NCBI GenBank assembly: GCA_027364815.1 | Contig: DAHXOQ010000057.1 | Coordinates: forward strand, 1,584-12,220 | Length of the DNA stretch: 10,637 bases | Source of the DNA: Acidobacteriaceae bacterium | Lineage (GTDB): Bacteria > Acidobacteriota > Terriglobia > Terriglobales > Acidobacteriaceae | Direction: 5' to 3' | In this document: positions 1-6,550 of the stretch, piece after piece | Layout of the letters: each line of letters opens with the position of its first letter | Numbering within the stretch: position 1 is the first letter of the stretch | Program-made: the position numbers and the translations under genes | Notes under the pieces: model-generated | Seen by the model: only the letters and a program-made list of their open reading frames with translations | Databases searched by the model: none | What the model was told of the DNA's origin: nothing

Positions 1-615
1 GGAGCGAACGACGAGTTGGGCGACTTCGCGTACGAGAGCCACGCGTTCTTCGACGACGACGACCCCCGACTGGAGCATGACGTGCGCGAGGCGTCGCGCC
101 GCCTCGTCGTCGCTCGGAAAGTGCACGCCGCGTCCATCGTACCCACCGCGCGCCGTCTTCAAAAAAACGCGCCCGCCAAGTGCACGCACCGAAGCACGCA
201 ATTCGTCCATCGATCGCACCACTCGAAACGCGCCAACGGGAATCCCGTCTTCGCTGAGCCAGTTCTTCTGCAAAATCTTGTCCTGAATCAAGCGCACCGG
301 CTCAACCCCGGGCCTGAGCGGCGCAATCTCCGCAACAGCTTCCAACGACGCCACGCCAATCTGCTCAATCTCAAGCGTCACAGCATCGGCGCCGGTAGCG
401 AGTCTGCGCGCGGCCTCCACATCTTCCCAGTGGCCCACAATTGTCTCATCAGCAACAAAACTTGCCGGGCAACGTGGATCGGGGTCAAGCACGCGAACAC
501 GATAGCCCATCGTTCTTGCAGCCATCGCCATCATGCGCCCCAACTGCCCACCGCCCAAAATTCCAAGCAGTGAGCCGGGAGGTAGAGCCGCAGTATCTTT
601 AGGCGAAGGACTCAC
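1..615 (-). CDS. purK: PurK, N5-carboxyaminoimidazole ribonucleotide synthase (N-terminal part, cut by window edge)
   Basis: ATP-dependent carboxylation of aminoimidazole ribonucleotide to N5-CAIR, the step before PurE in de novo purine synthesis; cytosolic ATP-grasp enzyme. The 205 visible codons begin with a GTG at 615 whose sequence GTGA overlaps the purE stop codon by 4 bp, the classic translational-coupling arrangement. After a short extension the protein shows the nucleotide-binding signature GILGGGQLGRM (about residues 18-28), then LDPDPRCPA, VTLEIEQI (the family usually has VTFEFEN) and QDKILQKNWL followed by GIPVGAF. The segment FLKTARGGYDGRGV is the start of the ATP-grasp domain. 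The family is about 360-390 residues, so roughly the last 40-45% lies beyond the left edge. The frame is open throughout. Identification rests on these motifs and on the purE neighbour. Confidence 0.95.
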   Translation of the reverse strand, partial: MSPSPKDTAALPPGSLLGILGGGQLGRMMAMAARTMGYRVRVLDPDPRCPASFVADETIVGHWEDVEAARRLATGADAVTLEIEQIGVASLEAVAEIAPLRPGVEPVRLIQDKILQKNWLSEDGIPVGAFRVVRSMDELRASVRALGGRVFLKTARGGYDGRGVHFPSDDEAARRLAHVMLQSGVVVVEERVALVREVAQLVVRS

Positions 616-1133
616 GCCCGACGCTCCGAATTTTGATTTGGATTTGTTTCCAGAGTTTGTTCAAGAACTTCAGCCGTTCTTGCAACGCGCCATGCACTGA
701 GCCGCTTCAAGATTTCAGCATCGGTCGTCGCCAGAATCTCCGCCGCAAGAATCGCCGCATTCGCCGCACCCGGCTTGCCGATTGCAAGCGTTCCCACGGG
801 AACACCCTTCGGCATCTGCACAATCGAGAGCAGTGCGTCCAATCCATTCAATTGCGTAGCCGCAACAGGCACGCCAAGCACAGGCACAAGAGTTTTAGCC
901 GCCAGCATTCCCGGCAAATGCGCCGCACCGCCCGCGCCGGCAATAATCACGCGCAAACCGCGCGACTGCGCTGTCGATGCGTATTCAAAAAGTAGATCCG
1001 GTGTGCGATGCGCGCTGACGATGCGCGCTTCAAATGGAATGGCAAGTTCGCGCAATATCTCCACGGCCGCAGAGAGAACTTCGTAGTCGCTCTTGCTCCC
1101 CATCACCACGCCGACCAGCGGTTGTGTGCTCAT
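612..1133 (-). CDS. purE: PurE, N5-CAIR mutase (class I)
   Basis: Converts N5-CAIR, the product of PurK, to 4-carboxyaminoimidazole ribonucleotide. At 173 residues it has the normal length of a class I PurE. Family signatures are all present: VVMGSKSDYE near the N-terminus (phosphate and substrate loop), IVSAHRTPD (catalytic His in the SAHR motif), AGAGGAAHLPGM, and QMPKGVPVGTLAIG. The presence of an adjacent purK fits a class I mutase rather than the class II, AIR-carboxylase type. The ATG at 1133 is preceded by only a weak Shine-Dalgarno-like AAAGG that sits almost on the start codon, and by a perfect TATAAT at 1146-1141, so the message may be nearly leaderless. The last codons overlap the purK start by 4 bp. 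The tail after about residue 160 (EQTLETNPNQNSERRA) is a nonconserved extension. Confidence 0.97.
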   Translation of the reverse strand: MSTQPLVGVVMGSKSDYEVLSAAVEILRELAIPFEARIVSAHRTPDLLFEYASTAQSRGLRVIIAGAGGAAHLPGMLAAKTLVPVLGVPVAATQLNGLDALLSIVQMPKGVPVGTLAIGKPGAANAAILAAEILATTDAEILKRLSAWRVARTAEVLEQTLETNPNQNSERRA

Positions 1134-1140
1134 GCCTTTG

Positions 1141-1146
1141 ATTATA
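1141..1146 (-). promoter_or_regulatory. Putative -10 box of purEK promoter
   Basis: On the minus strand the hexamer TATAAT, a perfect sigma-70 -10 consensus, lies 7 nt before the purE ATG. A spacer of 17 nt leads to TTCGGA, a poor -35 match (3 of 6). Transcription would start within a few bases of the ATG, giving a very short or absent leader, consistent with the weak ribosome binding site. It sits in the 39-bp gap between the last phage-like gene and purE. No start-site data are available, so this is a sequence-based prediction. Confidence 0.5.
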
Positions 1147-1172
1147 CTTTTTATCGATTGTTCTCCGAATGA

Positions 1173-1397
1173 CTATTTTCTCCACGCATTCACAGCTACT
1201 TCAACCACCGCGAACAGAACACTCATCGCCGCAAGAAATCCCTTGGCGCGCTGCCAGTTCTGCCCATGATGATCCATGCGCCGCTCCAACTCGCCAAGCC
1301 TTCCCGAGTTGCCATCACCCACCAGGTTTACCATCTGGGTTTTGCGCACGGAGAGATCGCTGAGTACCTGAGCTTCGAATTCATTCATCATTCGCAT
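1173..1397 (-). CDS. Small membrane-anchored protein, XhlA/holin-accessory-like
   Basis: A 74-residue protein using the ATG at 1397, which has a GGAG ribosome binding site 8 nt upstream; further ATGs at 1391 and 1388 are too far from it. The first 50 residues are charged and probably helical (NEFEAQVLSDLSVRK, then GRLGELERRMDHH). Residues about 52-70 form a single hydrophobic helix (GFLAAMSVLFAVVEVAVNA) and the protein ends in the basic AWRK. This layout, an amphipathic N-terminal helix plus one C-terminal membrane helix, is that of XhlA-type haemolysin or holin-accessory proteins encoded beside phage lysis genes. It begins 28 bp after the tail hub gene, so it is probably the last gene of the phage transcript. 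No endolysin follows; purE does. The family call rests on architecture and position, not on a diagnostic motif. Confidence 0.6.
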   Translation of the reverse strand: MRMMNEFEAQVLSDLSVRKTQMVNLVGDGNSGRLGELERRMDHHGQNWQRAKGFLAAMSVLFAVVEVAVNAWRK

Positions 1398-1425
1398 CCA
1401 TCGATCTCCATTAAACCTGAAAAAA

Positions 1426-3741
1426 TTACGACCCGAGTGGCAAGTTGATAAACAATGCAGCTGAAAACTCCGAATAATTAGGTGGTATTGACCCGTCAAA
1501 CATCCTGAAAAAAAACCTGTCATTCACACTCAATCTCGGAAGCGTAAAATTGGTCACCGTCGTCCGCATTACCAAATCAGGATCATTGCCTGGCTGAAAT
1601 GCGAAATCTCTGAGCCGCACCTCAATGCCTCCACCGCTCGGCAGCGTCACGTTTGCCGAACACACCACGCTGCTTCCATCTACTGAGCTCACCGTCAAAT
1701 TCGAAATGTTCGCCAAATACGGCGGTGAAATCGGCGCAGGCAACCATGTGTCCACAGGCACAGTTGTGCTCGTTTTGATCGCCAGGTCACTTGCCCAATC
1801 GTTGGCAAACGCAATCGTGTAGTTGAAAATATCTGGCGTAGTCGATGAGTAGGTCACCTTTACACTGCGCACTACAACCTGCTCGTTCAAAGTCAATGAC
1901 GGTGCAATCAACTGCAGGCTATCGCCCGGCCAAACATCAGTCGAAAAATTCAAATGCGTTCCACGATAAGTTCCTGCCCAAAGCGCACTCACGCTCGCTG
2001 CTGCTTCTTCCATCGCTGTTGCTGCATTGCGGCAATCGGCAGAACAGCGCGCTGGTGGATTTGTTACCGACCCAATCCAAACTGAGATAGGCGGCAATCC
2101 CTGCGCTCCTAACGCCGACTGACTTGCTGCATTCACTGCCCGCCCCACGGCGCGCCCAACGGTTCTGTAACTCACGGCACGCTGTTCTCCAATTGCCGGC
2201 TGATAGCCCATATAAAAACCGCATTTCCCTGATCCCTCGACGTGGCACTCGGATCCTTCTGCCAATGATCCAACTCGGCGCGTGTAAGCCGTACCGCCAG
2301 GAGGCGTACTGACCACCCACCCCGAACCAATATTCGTCAGATTCAATGCGCGCATGGAGCCGACCAGGTTTAAACTGCTCGCCGCCACAATCGTTGCATT
2401 CCCAAGCACATTTGAAATTGATCCATCATAAAGAACAACCGGCATCGCTGTGAGCCCATCTGCGGTCTCTTGAATCTCGAGCAATACCTTTGCGCCACTC
2501 AACACCAATGCGCCGCCTGTTGTAATCAAACCACTGTCGCCGGCCGTGTGATAAAGCGAATGACTACGCGCAAATTCCGGGCAATGCACACGCGCGCGCA
2601 AATTGTATTGGTATGCAGGATTAATGTTGTATGCCGTTCCAGTCGGCAATCCATTAATCAATGGCTGAATCGTTACTGCGCCGCTTCCGCTTGCCGAAGT
2701 GACCTGAAAGCCCACCTGGCAATCAGATTGCTGCAACATTCCCGATGAAAATGCGGCCAGCAAACCAGTGCTGCCCGGCGAAAGTGAAACGCCAATCACT
2801 TCAAGCAGCAAAGTTCCAATCATCTCTACCGGATCCATCCATGAAAGCACAGTCTGACCGTCTATTCCGCTGCCGCCATTAAACGTCAATCCACCAGCGC
2901 CCAACGTCAAATAACCGGGCGCGCCAATGTTGGACCACACATTGGTCAGTAGTTGGCCCTCATTGAAGAGCTCGCTGATGTGTTTTGATTTTGAAGCAGG
3001 CAAGTAGAATGCATCTTGCGAAAGATCAAATTGCGTCGTGACTCCATCGCCGAAAAAATACTCTGTGACATACGCAACCGGCTCATGCTCGCCGCAAACA
3101 GTCACATCGTTGGCTAATGCGCGATGAACAGCTGAAGAAAATTCCAGATTGCCAAGTGTGAGTGTTCCTTCACTCTCATCAAGCGGATGAACGACGTTGC
3201 CCACACTTGATATCAAGAGCGTGCCATTCAGTGCGCGATAAGAACTGCGCGTCTGGCTCACCATCAATGCAGCTCTCTCACTCCACGGCGTTCCCGGCGG
3301 AGGTGAAAAGTTGCTCACAGGTGTAGTCGGAATCATTCCCCCCATATGCAGTGCCGATGAGCCAGAGTGTGTCACCAGTGATGAAACAAGCACGCCCACA
3401 GCTTCATTCGCCACATTCGTTCCCGGAGGCATCAACATCTGATCCAGCAGAATCTCATCGCTGAGAGCCTGTATCGCGTAACGATACTGCGGCCCTGTCA
3501 ATCCCATCCCCGCATATTCCGGCAACGGACTCACCGCAATGTAACCGGTGAAATAAATCGTGCCTGAATCGCCGATAACCGAGAGCGGCGCATTGCGCAC
3601 TGGAACACTTAGCGTCCCATTGAATGGCAGGCTCAGAAAAAACTCGCACACTGAGGGCGCATTCAGTTTGCGCTCGATGCTCAGCGGTTTAATCGCGTCA
3701 AGCGCCACCGTGTAATTCACGCCACTGATTGTGAGTATCAT
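1426..3741 (-). CDS. Large phage tail hub/tip protein (baseplate-hub-like)
   Basis: A 771-residue tail protein with a good GAGG site upstream of the ATG at 3741. Residues 1-220 (starting MILTISGVNYTVAL, then SIERKLNAPSVCEFFLSLP and YFTGYI) look like the first barrel of hub proteins of the gp27/gpD/Tal type. Residues about 225-480 form a glycine- and serine-rich beta region (FFGDGVTTQFDL, LTLGAGGLTFNGGSG) suggestive of an inserted lectin-like or carbohydrate-binding domain. Residues about 550-655, with VWPGDSLQLIAP and VVVRSVKVTY, resemble the second half of a hub domain. The last 100 residues (from YLANISNLTV) look fibronectin-III-like. Nine cysteines are scattered through it, including CSADC (566-570). 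It would form the tail tip and contact the cell surface. Domain boundaries are judged by eye. No tape measure gene separates it from the tube gene. Confidence 0.7.
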   Translation of the reverse strand: MILTISGVNYTVALDAIKPLSIERKLNAPSVCEFFLSLPFNGTLSVPVRNAPLSVIGDSGTIYFTGYIAVSPLPEYAGMGLTGPQYRYAIQALSDEILLDQMLMPPGTNVANEAVGVLVSSLVTHSGSSALHMGGMIPTTPVSNFSPPPGTPWSERAALMVSQTRSSYRALNGTLLISSVGNVVHPLDESEGTLTLGNLEFSSAVHRALANDVTVCGEHEPVAYVTEYFFGDGVTTQFDLSQDAFYLPASKSKHISELFNEGQLLTNVWSNIGAPGYLTLGAGGLTFNGGSGIDGQTVLSWMDPVEMIGTLLLEVIGVSLSPGSTGLLAAFSSGMLQQSDCQVGFQVTSASGSGAVTIQPLINGLPTGTAYNINPAYQYNLRARVHCPEFARSHSLYHTAGDSGLITTGGALVLSGAKVLLEIQETADGLTAMPVVLYDGSISNVLGNATIVAASSLNLVGSMRALNLTNIGSGWVVSTPPGGTAYTRRVGSLAEGSECHVEGSGKCGFYMGYQPAIGEQRAVSYRTVGRAVGRAVNAASQSALGAQGLPPISVWIGSVTNPPARCSADCRNAATAMEEAAASVSALWAGTYRGTHLNFSTDVWPGDSLQLIAPSLTLNEQVVVRSVKVTYSSTTPDIFNYTIAFANDWASDLAIKTSTTVPVDTWLPAPISPPYLANISNLTVSSVDGSSVVCSANVTLPSGGGIEVRLRDFAFQPGNDPDLVMRTTVTNFTLPRLSVNDRFFFRMFDGSIPPNYSEFSAALFINLPLGS

Positions 3742-3820
3742 GAGGTTCCTCTGCCGGACCTTTCTTCATTTCTGGGTTTTGCAGTTATTGTTTTTGAATT
3801 TCTGATGCAGCTCTGTCGGC
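3742..3820. other. AT-rich 79-bp spacer between tube and hub genes
   Basis: Contains only the ribosome binding site of the hub gene (GAGG, near 3750) and AT-rich sequence. I see no hairpin with a T-run and no small gene. This is the position where a tape measure gene would normally lie, and it is empty. Confidence 0.6.
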
Positions 3821-4795
3821 TTAAATCAACGCATTCGCTGCCGGAAGAAAACTGCGATAGCAAATCACACGCTCGCCATCGAGAGGATCCGTAACCGGCA
3901 TCGCCAGAAATTGCCCCATAAGCAATATCCGCGCCAAACCTGCATTCTGTTTTGCATCCAGCAAGCTCGGCGTCTCCGTTGCGCTGATTGCATTCTGCAG
4001 CCGCGGATAGTAGTAGAAAATGCGTTCGCCCTGGCTGCCTTCTTGCACAAACACCGCCGACCACTCTTGATAAAAATTTCCGCCCTCGCGATCCACAAAC
4101 CCGACAATCTGCTGCGCCTTCATTCCGGCAACTGGCGCGCCACCAATCAGCGGTGCAGCCAGCGTCAATCCCGCCGTCGTCACCTGCGTCACCAGGCCAA
4201 CATTGAAGGTTACGCGGCGAATGTAATTCACATCGGTAAGCGCCTGGCGCAGGTACGCACCTGAAACTGGCGATCCCACAAACCCGGTCTGACCCGTGTA
4301 ATCGGAATCAATCGCAATCATCGCTCCGGCTTGAAACGTTCCCGCATCCGCCTGTGACAAAGCTACAAAAGTCGAAGTCGAACCGCTCTCGATCGTCACT
4401 GCATTGATCGCTGTTCCGCCATCTGCGCCTTCAGTTGCACCCGCAGCTTCAGCCAGCAGATTCATGTGCTGCGAACCAGTTGCCAGCGCCATCGTGAGTT
4501 TGGTCCACGTCAAAAATTCCAAACTCACCTCGGCATTGAGCGTCTCGCGCACCTGCTCAAGTGGCGATGCGGGAATCCCGGTCTGCACCGGCGTCGTCTT
4601 GCTCGCAGCTTTACGTTGAAAATTCTGAATCCACCCCAGGCTGATCCACGGCGCAGGTGGCGCATCCAAATTGAAACTCAATTGCCCCGCCGCATCAAAA
4701 AGTGCTGGCGTCTGACTCGCGCGATTCACCGGCGCAAAGTACGCTCGCACACGCCGCGTTACCGGGGCAGGTGCTGTGTAGGATGTGGCCGTCAT
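3821..4795 (-). CDS. Probable major tail tube protein
   Basis: A 324-residue protein. Its ATG directly follows the upstream stop codon (TAA then ATG) and has a strong GGGGGAG site. The N-terminal 70 residues are extended and proline/alanine-rich, with PWISLGWIQNF and a basic patch (FQRKAASKTTPV). Next comes a helical segment, EVSLEFLTWTKLTMALATG. Then alternating beta-like segments rich in Thr, Ser and Gly (TIESGSTSTFVALS, VGLVTQVTTAGLTLAAPLIGG) precede a C-terminal barrel-like part (ERIFYYYPRLQNAI). Its position after the small connector/completion genes and before the hub gene matches the major tail (tube) protein slot of siphophages, and the beta-rich composition agrees. No diagnostic motif was recognised, so the assignment depends mostly on gene order. 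Confidence 0.6.
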   Translation of the reverse strand: MTATSYTAPAPVTRRVRAYFAPVNRASQTPALFDAAGQLSFNLDAPPAPWISLGWIQNFQRKAASKTTPVQTGIPASPLEQVRETLNAEVSLEFLTWTKLTMALATGSQHMNLLAEAAGATEGADGGTAINAVTIESGSTSTFVALSQADAGTFQAGAMIAIDSDYTGQTGFVGSPVSGAYLRQALTDVNYIRRVTFNVGLVTQVTTAGLTLAAPLIGGAPVAGMKAQQIVGFVDREGGNFYQEWSAVFVQEGSQGERIFYYYPRLQNAISATETPSLLDAKQNAGLARILLMGQFLAMPVTDPLDGERVICYRSFLPAANALI

Positions 4796-5281
4796 TTACT
4801 CCCCCTGCTCCTGGTAGCTGTAAACTGTTACCTTCACTGTGCGGCTGAGTTTGTCTCGCAGCGTCACAACCGGCGAGAACGCCGCCTCTTCCCAGAAGAC
4901 CTGCGTCAAATACGCCGCTGGCGGCTGTGAGATGTAATTCATCTTCGGCGTGTAGTACGGCTGAAGAATCGCTGTGACTTCCTCATCCATTTCGCTGAGC
5001 AGCCGTCCGCGATCCAGCCCGCCAAAACTCTGCGTTCCAACACTCTGGTAAAGAATCTCGCATTCTTCTGCCGCCATCTGGGAACCCAGATTCACATCAA
5101 CGCCAAGTCCAAGCCAGCGCAGAATAAATACATCATTCGGCAACTGGCCAAAAGGAGCCTCTGCCTCTTCCACAAAAATTCCCGGGCGCACTGTCCCTCG
5201 CAATAAAATCGTCCGCTCCGGATTCAGCGCCGCAAGTCGTGTGCGTAACGCCATGTAAAACGAGTCTTTCGCATTCTGCAT
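4796..5281 (-). CDS. Probable tail-completion/tail-terminator-like protein
   Basis: A 161-residue protein. The start MQNAKDSFYMALRTRLAALNP is helical, followed by TILLRGTVRPGIFVEE, a beta-like segment, then FILRWLGLGVD. A middle acidic helix is LLSEMDEEVTAILQP, and the end (TVKVTVYSYQEQGE) is a beta strand. An AAGGAG sequence lies about 10 nt before the ATG at 5281. The stop codon is directly followed by the tube-protein ATG, so the two are probably translationally coupled. In siphophage order the gene just before the tube encodes the tail terminator (Tc1/gpU-type) or a neck protein; that role is inferred from position and size. I do not recognise the sequence family with certainty. Confidence 0.5.
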   Translation of the reverse strand: MQNAKDSFYMALRTRLAALNPERTILLRGTVRPGIFVEEAEAPFGQLPNDVFILRWLGLGVDVNLGSQMAAEECEILYQSVGTQSFGGLDRGRLLSEMDEEVTAILQPYYTPKMNYISQPPAAYLTQVFWEEAAFSPVVTLRDKLSRTVKVTVYSYQEQGE

Positions 5282-5332
5282 AAACTTGCTGCTCCTTCAT
5301 GCGCTCCCGGCTGCAATCTAAAAAATCCGCCA

Positions 5333-5767
5333 CTATAATCCCTGTTGAACTGCTTCGCGCAACAGCAGTCGATAGAGATAAATCTGTCCAAAAGCCTCAT
5401 TCGCTGCGACCGACTCAATCAGATAATCCTGACCTGCCACAGTCACCGCCAATGTCATTGCAAACAGTGCTTCCACCGATGGAATATCCAGCGCGTTGAC
5501 CTGCTGCTCAAGGCCGGTCGCTGAAACCATCAGCTCCCATCCCGGTTCGCCGCCCGCCTTCCATGTAGGACGCAGTTTGCGCATCAATGCCGGGCTCACC
5601 GCTACATTCACAAACGTCGTTGCCACCAATCCAACTTCAGATTGGCTTGTATCTGTGTTCGCATTCGTCACTCTAAAGAGCGCCGTGGTGCCGGCAACTG
5701 TTCGCAGCAGCGCATCGGCTATCATCTGCGGTGCAGCAGTCGGGTTGCGTGAAGTTGTGTCACTCAT
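5333..5767 (-). CDS. Probable head-closure (stopper)-like protein
   Basis: A 144-residue protein whose ATG lies 3 nt after the stop of the connector gene. The N-terminal 15 residues are polar, followed by a helix (MIADALLRTVAG) and several predicted strands (TTALFRVTNAN, EVGLVATTFVNVAV). A central Trp/Pro/Gly stretch (LRPTWKAGGEPGWEL) comes before VTVAGQDYLIESVAA, and the C-terminal segment is IYLYRLLLREAVQQGL. Small beta proteins with this placement, after the gp6-like connector and before the tail-completion gene, are usually head-closure or stopper proteins that cap the portal vertex. The function is inferred from synteny; the residues do not identify a family. The 51-bp gap that follows has no terminator. 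Confidence 0.5.
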   Translation of the reverse strand: MSDTTSRNPTAAPQMIADALLRTVAGTTALFRVTNANTDTSQSEVGLVATTFVNVAVSPALMRKLRPTWKAGGEPGWELMVSATGLEQQVNALDIPSVEALFAMTLAVTVAGQDYLIESVAANEAFGQIYLYRLLLREAVQQGL

Positions 5768-5770
5768 GCT

Positions 5771-6394
5771 TTACCCCACTCTTGTTGCGATATATGGCTT
5801 CAGCCAGGTTTGCACTGTCTCATCGAGCAGTGAGCTCGAAAAGTACTTCACCCACATCGTGTCAATCTTTGACATGCTTGCATTGAGCGCCGGTGTCGCC
5901 TGTGCATTGCGCACTATCTGTGCGCACGCACTCTTCACGTCGTCGCCTATCGTCGCCAAGCCCGCCGTGTACGTAACTGAAACCTCGTTGTATGGCAACC
6001 CCAGCACATTCCACGGCAATGTCAACTCGCCGGTGTTCGGGTCGTAATCCACCGTCGCCGGATCTATGTTCGTCCACTGTCCCGGCAGTGAAAAGGCCCA
6101 CACAACATCAAAAATCGGCGCGGCCAACATCTCGCCGCGGCGTGGTTTCGTGTAACGCCCCTGGATGCTGACCAATGGCGTACTCGCTAAACCCAACGGC
6201 GCAAGCGGCAAATAACTGAGTAGAACCGTCTGCGCACCACGCACCATCCGCAGCCGCTCAGTGTACTCAATCACGTTCAGGTCGGGCCGTCTGCAAAAAC
6301 TGTTGATCAGAGCCGTCGCCGCAGTTACCCAATCCGCGCTCGTCCCGGCAGGCAGTCCATAATTTGGATAATCCGCTGGCTGCAGATAAGCCAT
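5771..6394 (-). CDS. Head-tail connector (adaptor, HK97 gp6-like)
   Basis: A 207-residue adaptor that would bind below the portal ring. The N-terminal part (ADWVTAATALINSFCRRPDL) matches the first helices of gp6/gp15-type connectors, which begin by laying out helical repeats. The middle is a beta-rich insertion (PLVSIQGRYTKPRRGEML, then WTNIDPATVDYDPNTGEL). The C-terminal half has the conserved-looking VTYTAGLATIGDDVKSACAQI, the position where connectors carry a Y-x-A-G turn before an acidic helical region. It ends in LLDETVQTWLKPYIATRVG. Ribosome binding site GAGGG lies before the ATG at 6394. It starts after a terminator and an 80-nt leader, so it may begin a separate transcript for connector and tail genes. 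Confidence 0.75.
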   Translation of the reverse strand: MAYLQPADYPNYGLPAGTSADWVTAATALINSFCRRPDLNVIEYTERLRMVRGAQTVLLSYLPLAPLGLASTPLVSIQGRYTKPRRGEMLAAPIFDVVWAFSLPGQWTNIDPATVDYDPNTGELTLPWNVLGLPYNEVSVTYTAGLATIGDDVKSACAQIVRNAQATPALNASMSKIDTMWVKYFSSSLLDETVQTWLKPYIATRVG

Positions 6395-6420
6395 ACCTGT
6401 CCCTCTTCCTTTTCCATCTC

Positions 6421-6436
6421 AATTGCATTTGCAATT
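6421..6436. repeat. Short inverted repeat AATTGC/GCAATT
   Basis: Perfect 6-bp arms, AATTGC and GCAATT, separated by ATTT. It lies between the post-capsid terminator and the connector gene, in the only place where a promoter or operator for the connector and tail genes would fit. No clear -35/-10 pair was found beside it. It may be an operator or just AT-rich chance symmetry. Confidence 0.35.
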
Positions 6437-6473
6437 CAATTGCTCATCGCAGCATGGCGCTGCAAATCAATTA

Positions 6474-6509
6474 CAAAATGAAAAAGAGGCGCAACTTTCC
6501 GCGCCTCTT
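6474..6509 (-). terminator. Intrinsic terminator after the capsid gene
   Basis: On the minus strand a perfect 9-bp stem (AAGAGGCGC with GCGCCTCTT) closes an 8-nt loop and is followed by the T-rich tail TTTTCATTTTG. It lies about 40 bp after the capsid stop codon. It would end most capsid transcripts before the connector gene and allow a high capsid level relative to connectors. On the plus strand there is no T-run, so it acts in the minus direction only. Confidence 0.85.
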
Positions 6510-6550
6510 CATTCATTCCCATCACTGCCGATTTCAACGATCACTGAGTT

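Noticed and set aside
16..573. Plus-strand open frame of 185 codons opposite purK
   Set aside because: His/Arg/Asn-rich low-information translation, antisense to clear PurK motifs, with no ribosome binding site.
1134..1172. Phage attachment site at the purE boundary
   Set aside because: I looked for a direct repeat between this gap and the spacer at 10127-10390 and saw none. There is no tRNA gene or integrase in the window.
1173..1523. Longer 116-residue version of the small membrane protein
   Set aside because: It would overlap the end of the tail hub gene by almost 100 bp, and its extra N-terminal sequence is simply the hub gene in another frame. The ATG at 1397 has a proper GGAG site.
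1937..2320. Alternative minus-strand frame of 127 codons inside the tail hub gene
   Set aside because: Trp/Arg/Ser-rich shadow frame fully inside the well-supported hub reading frame.
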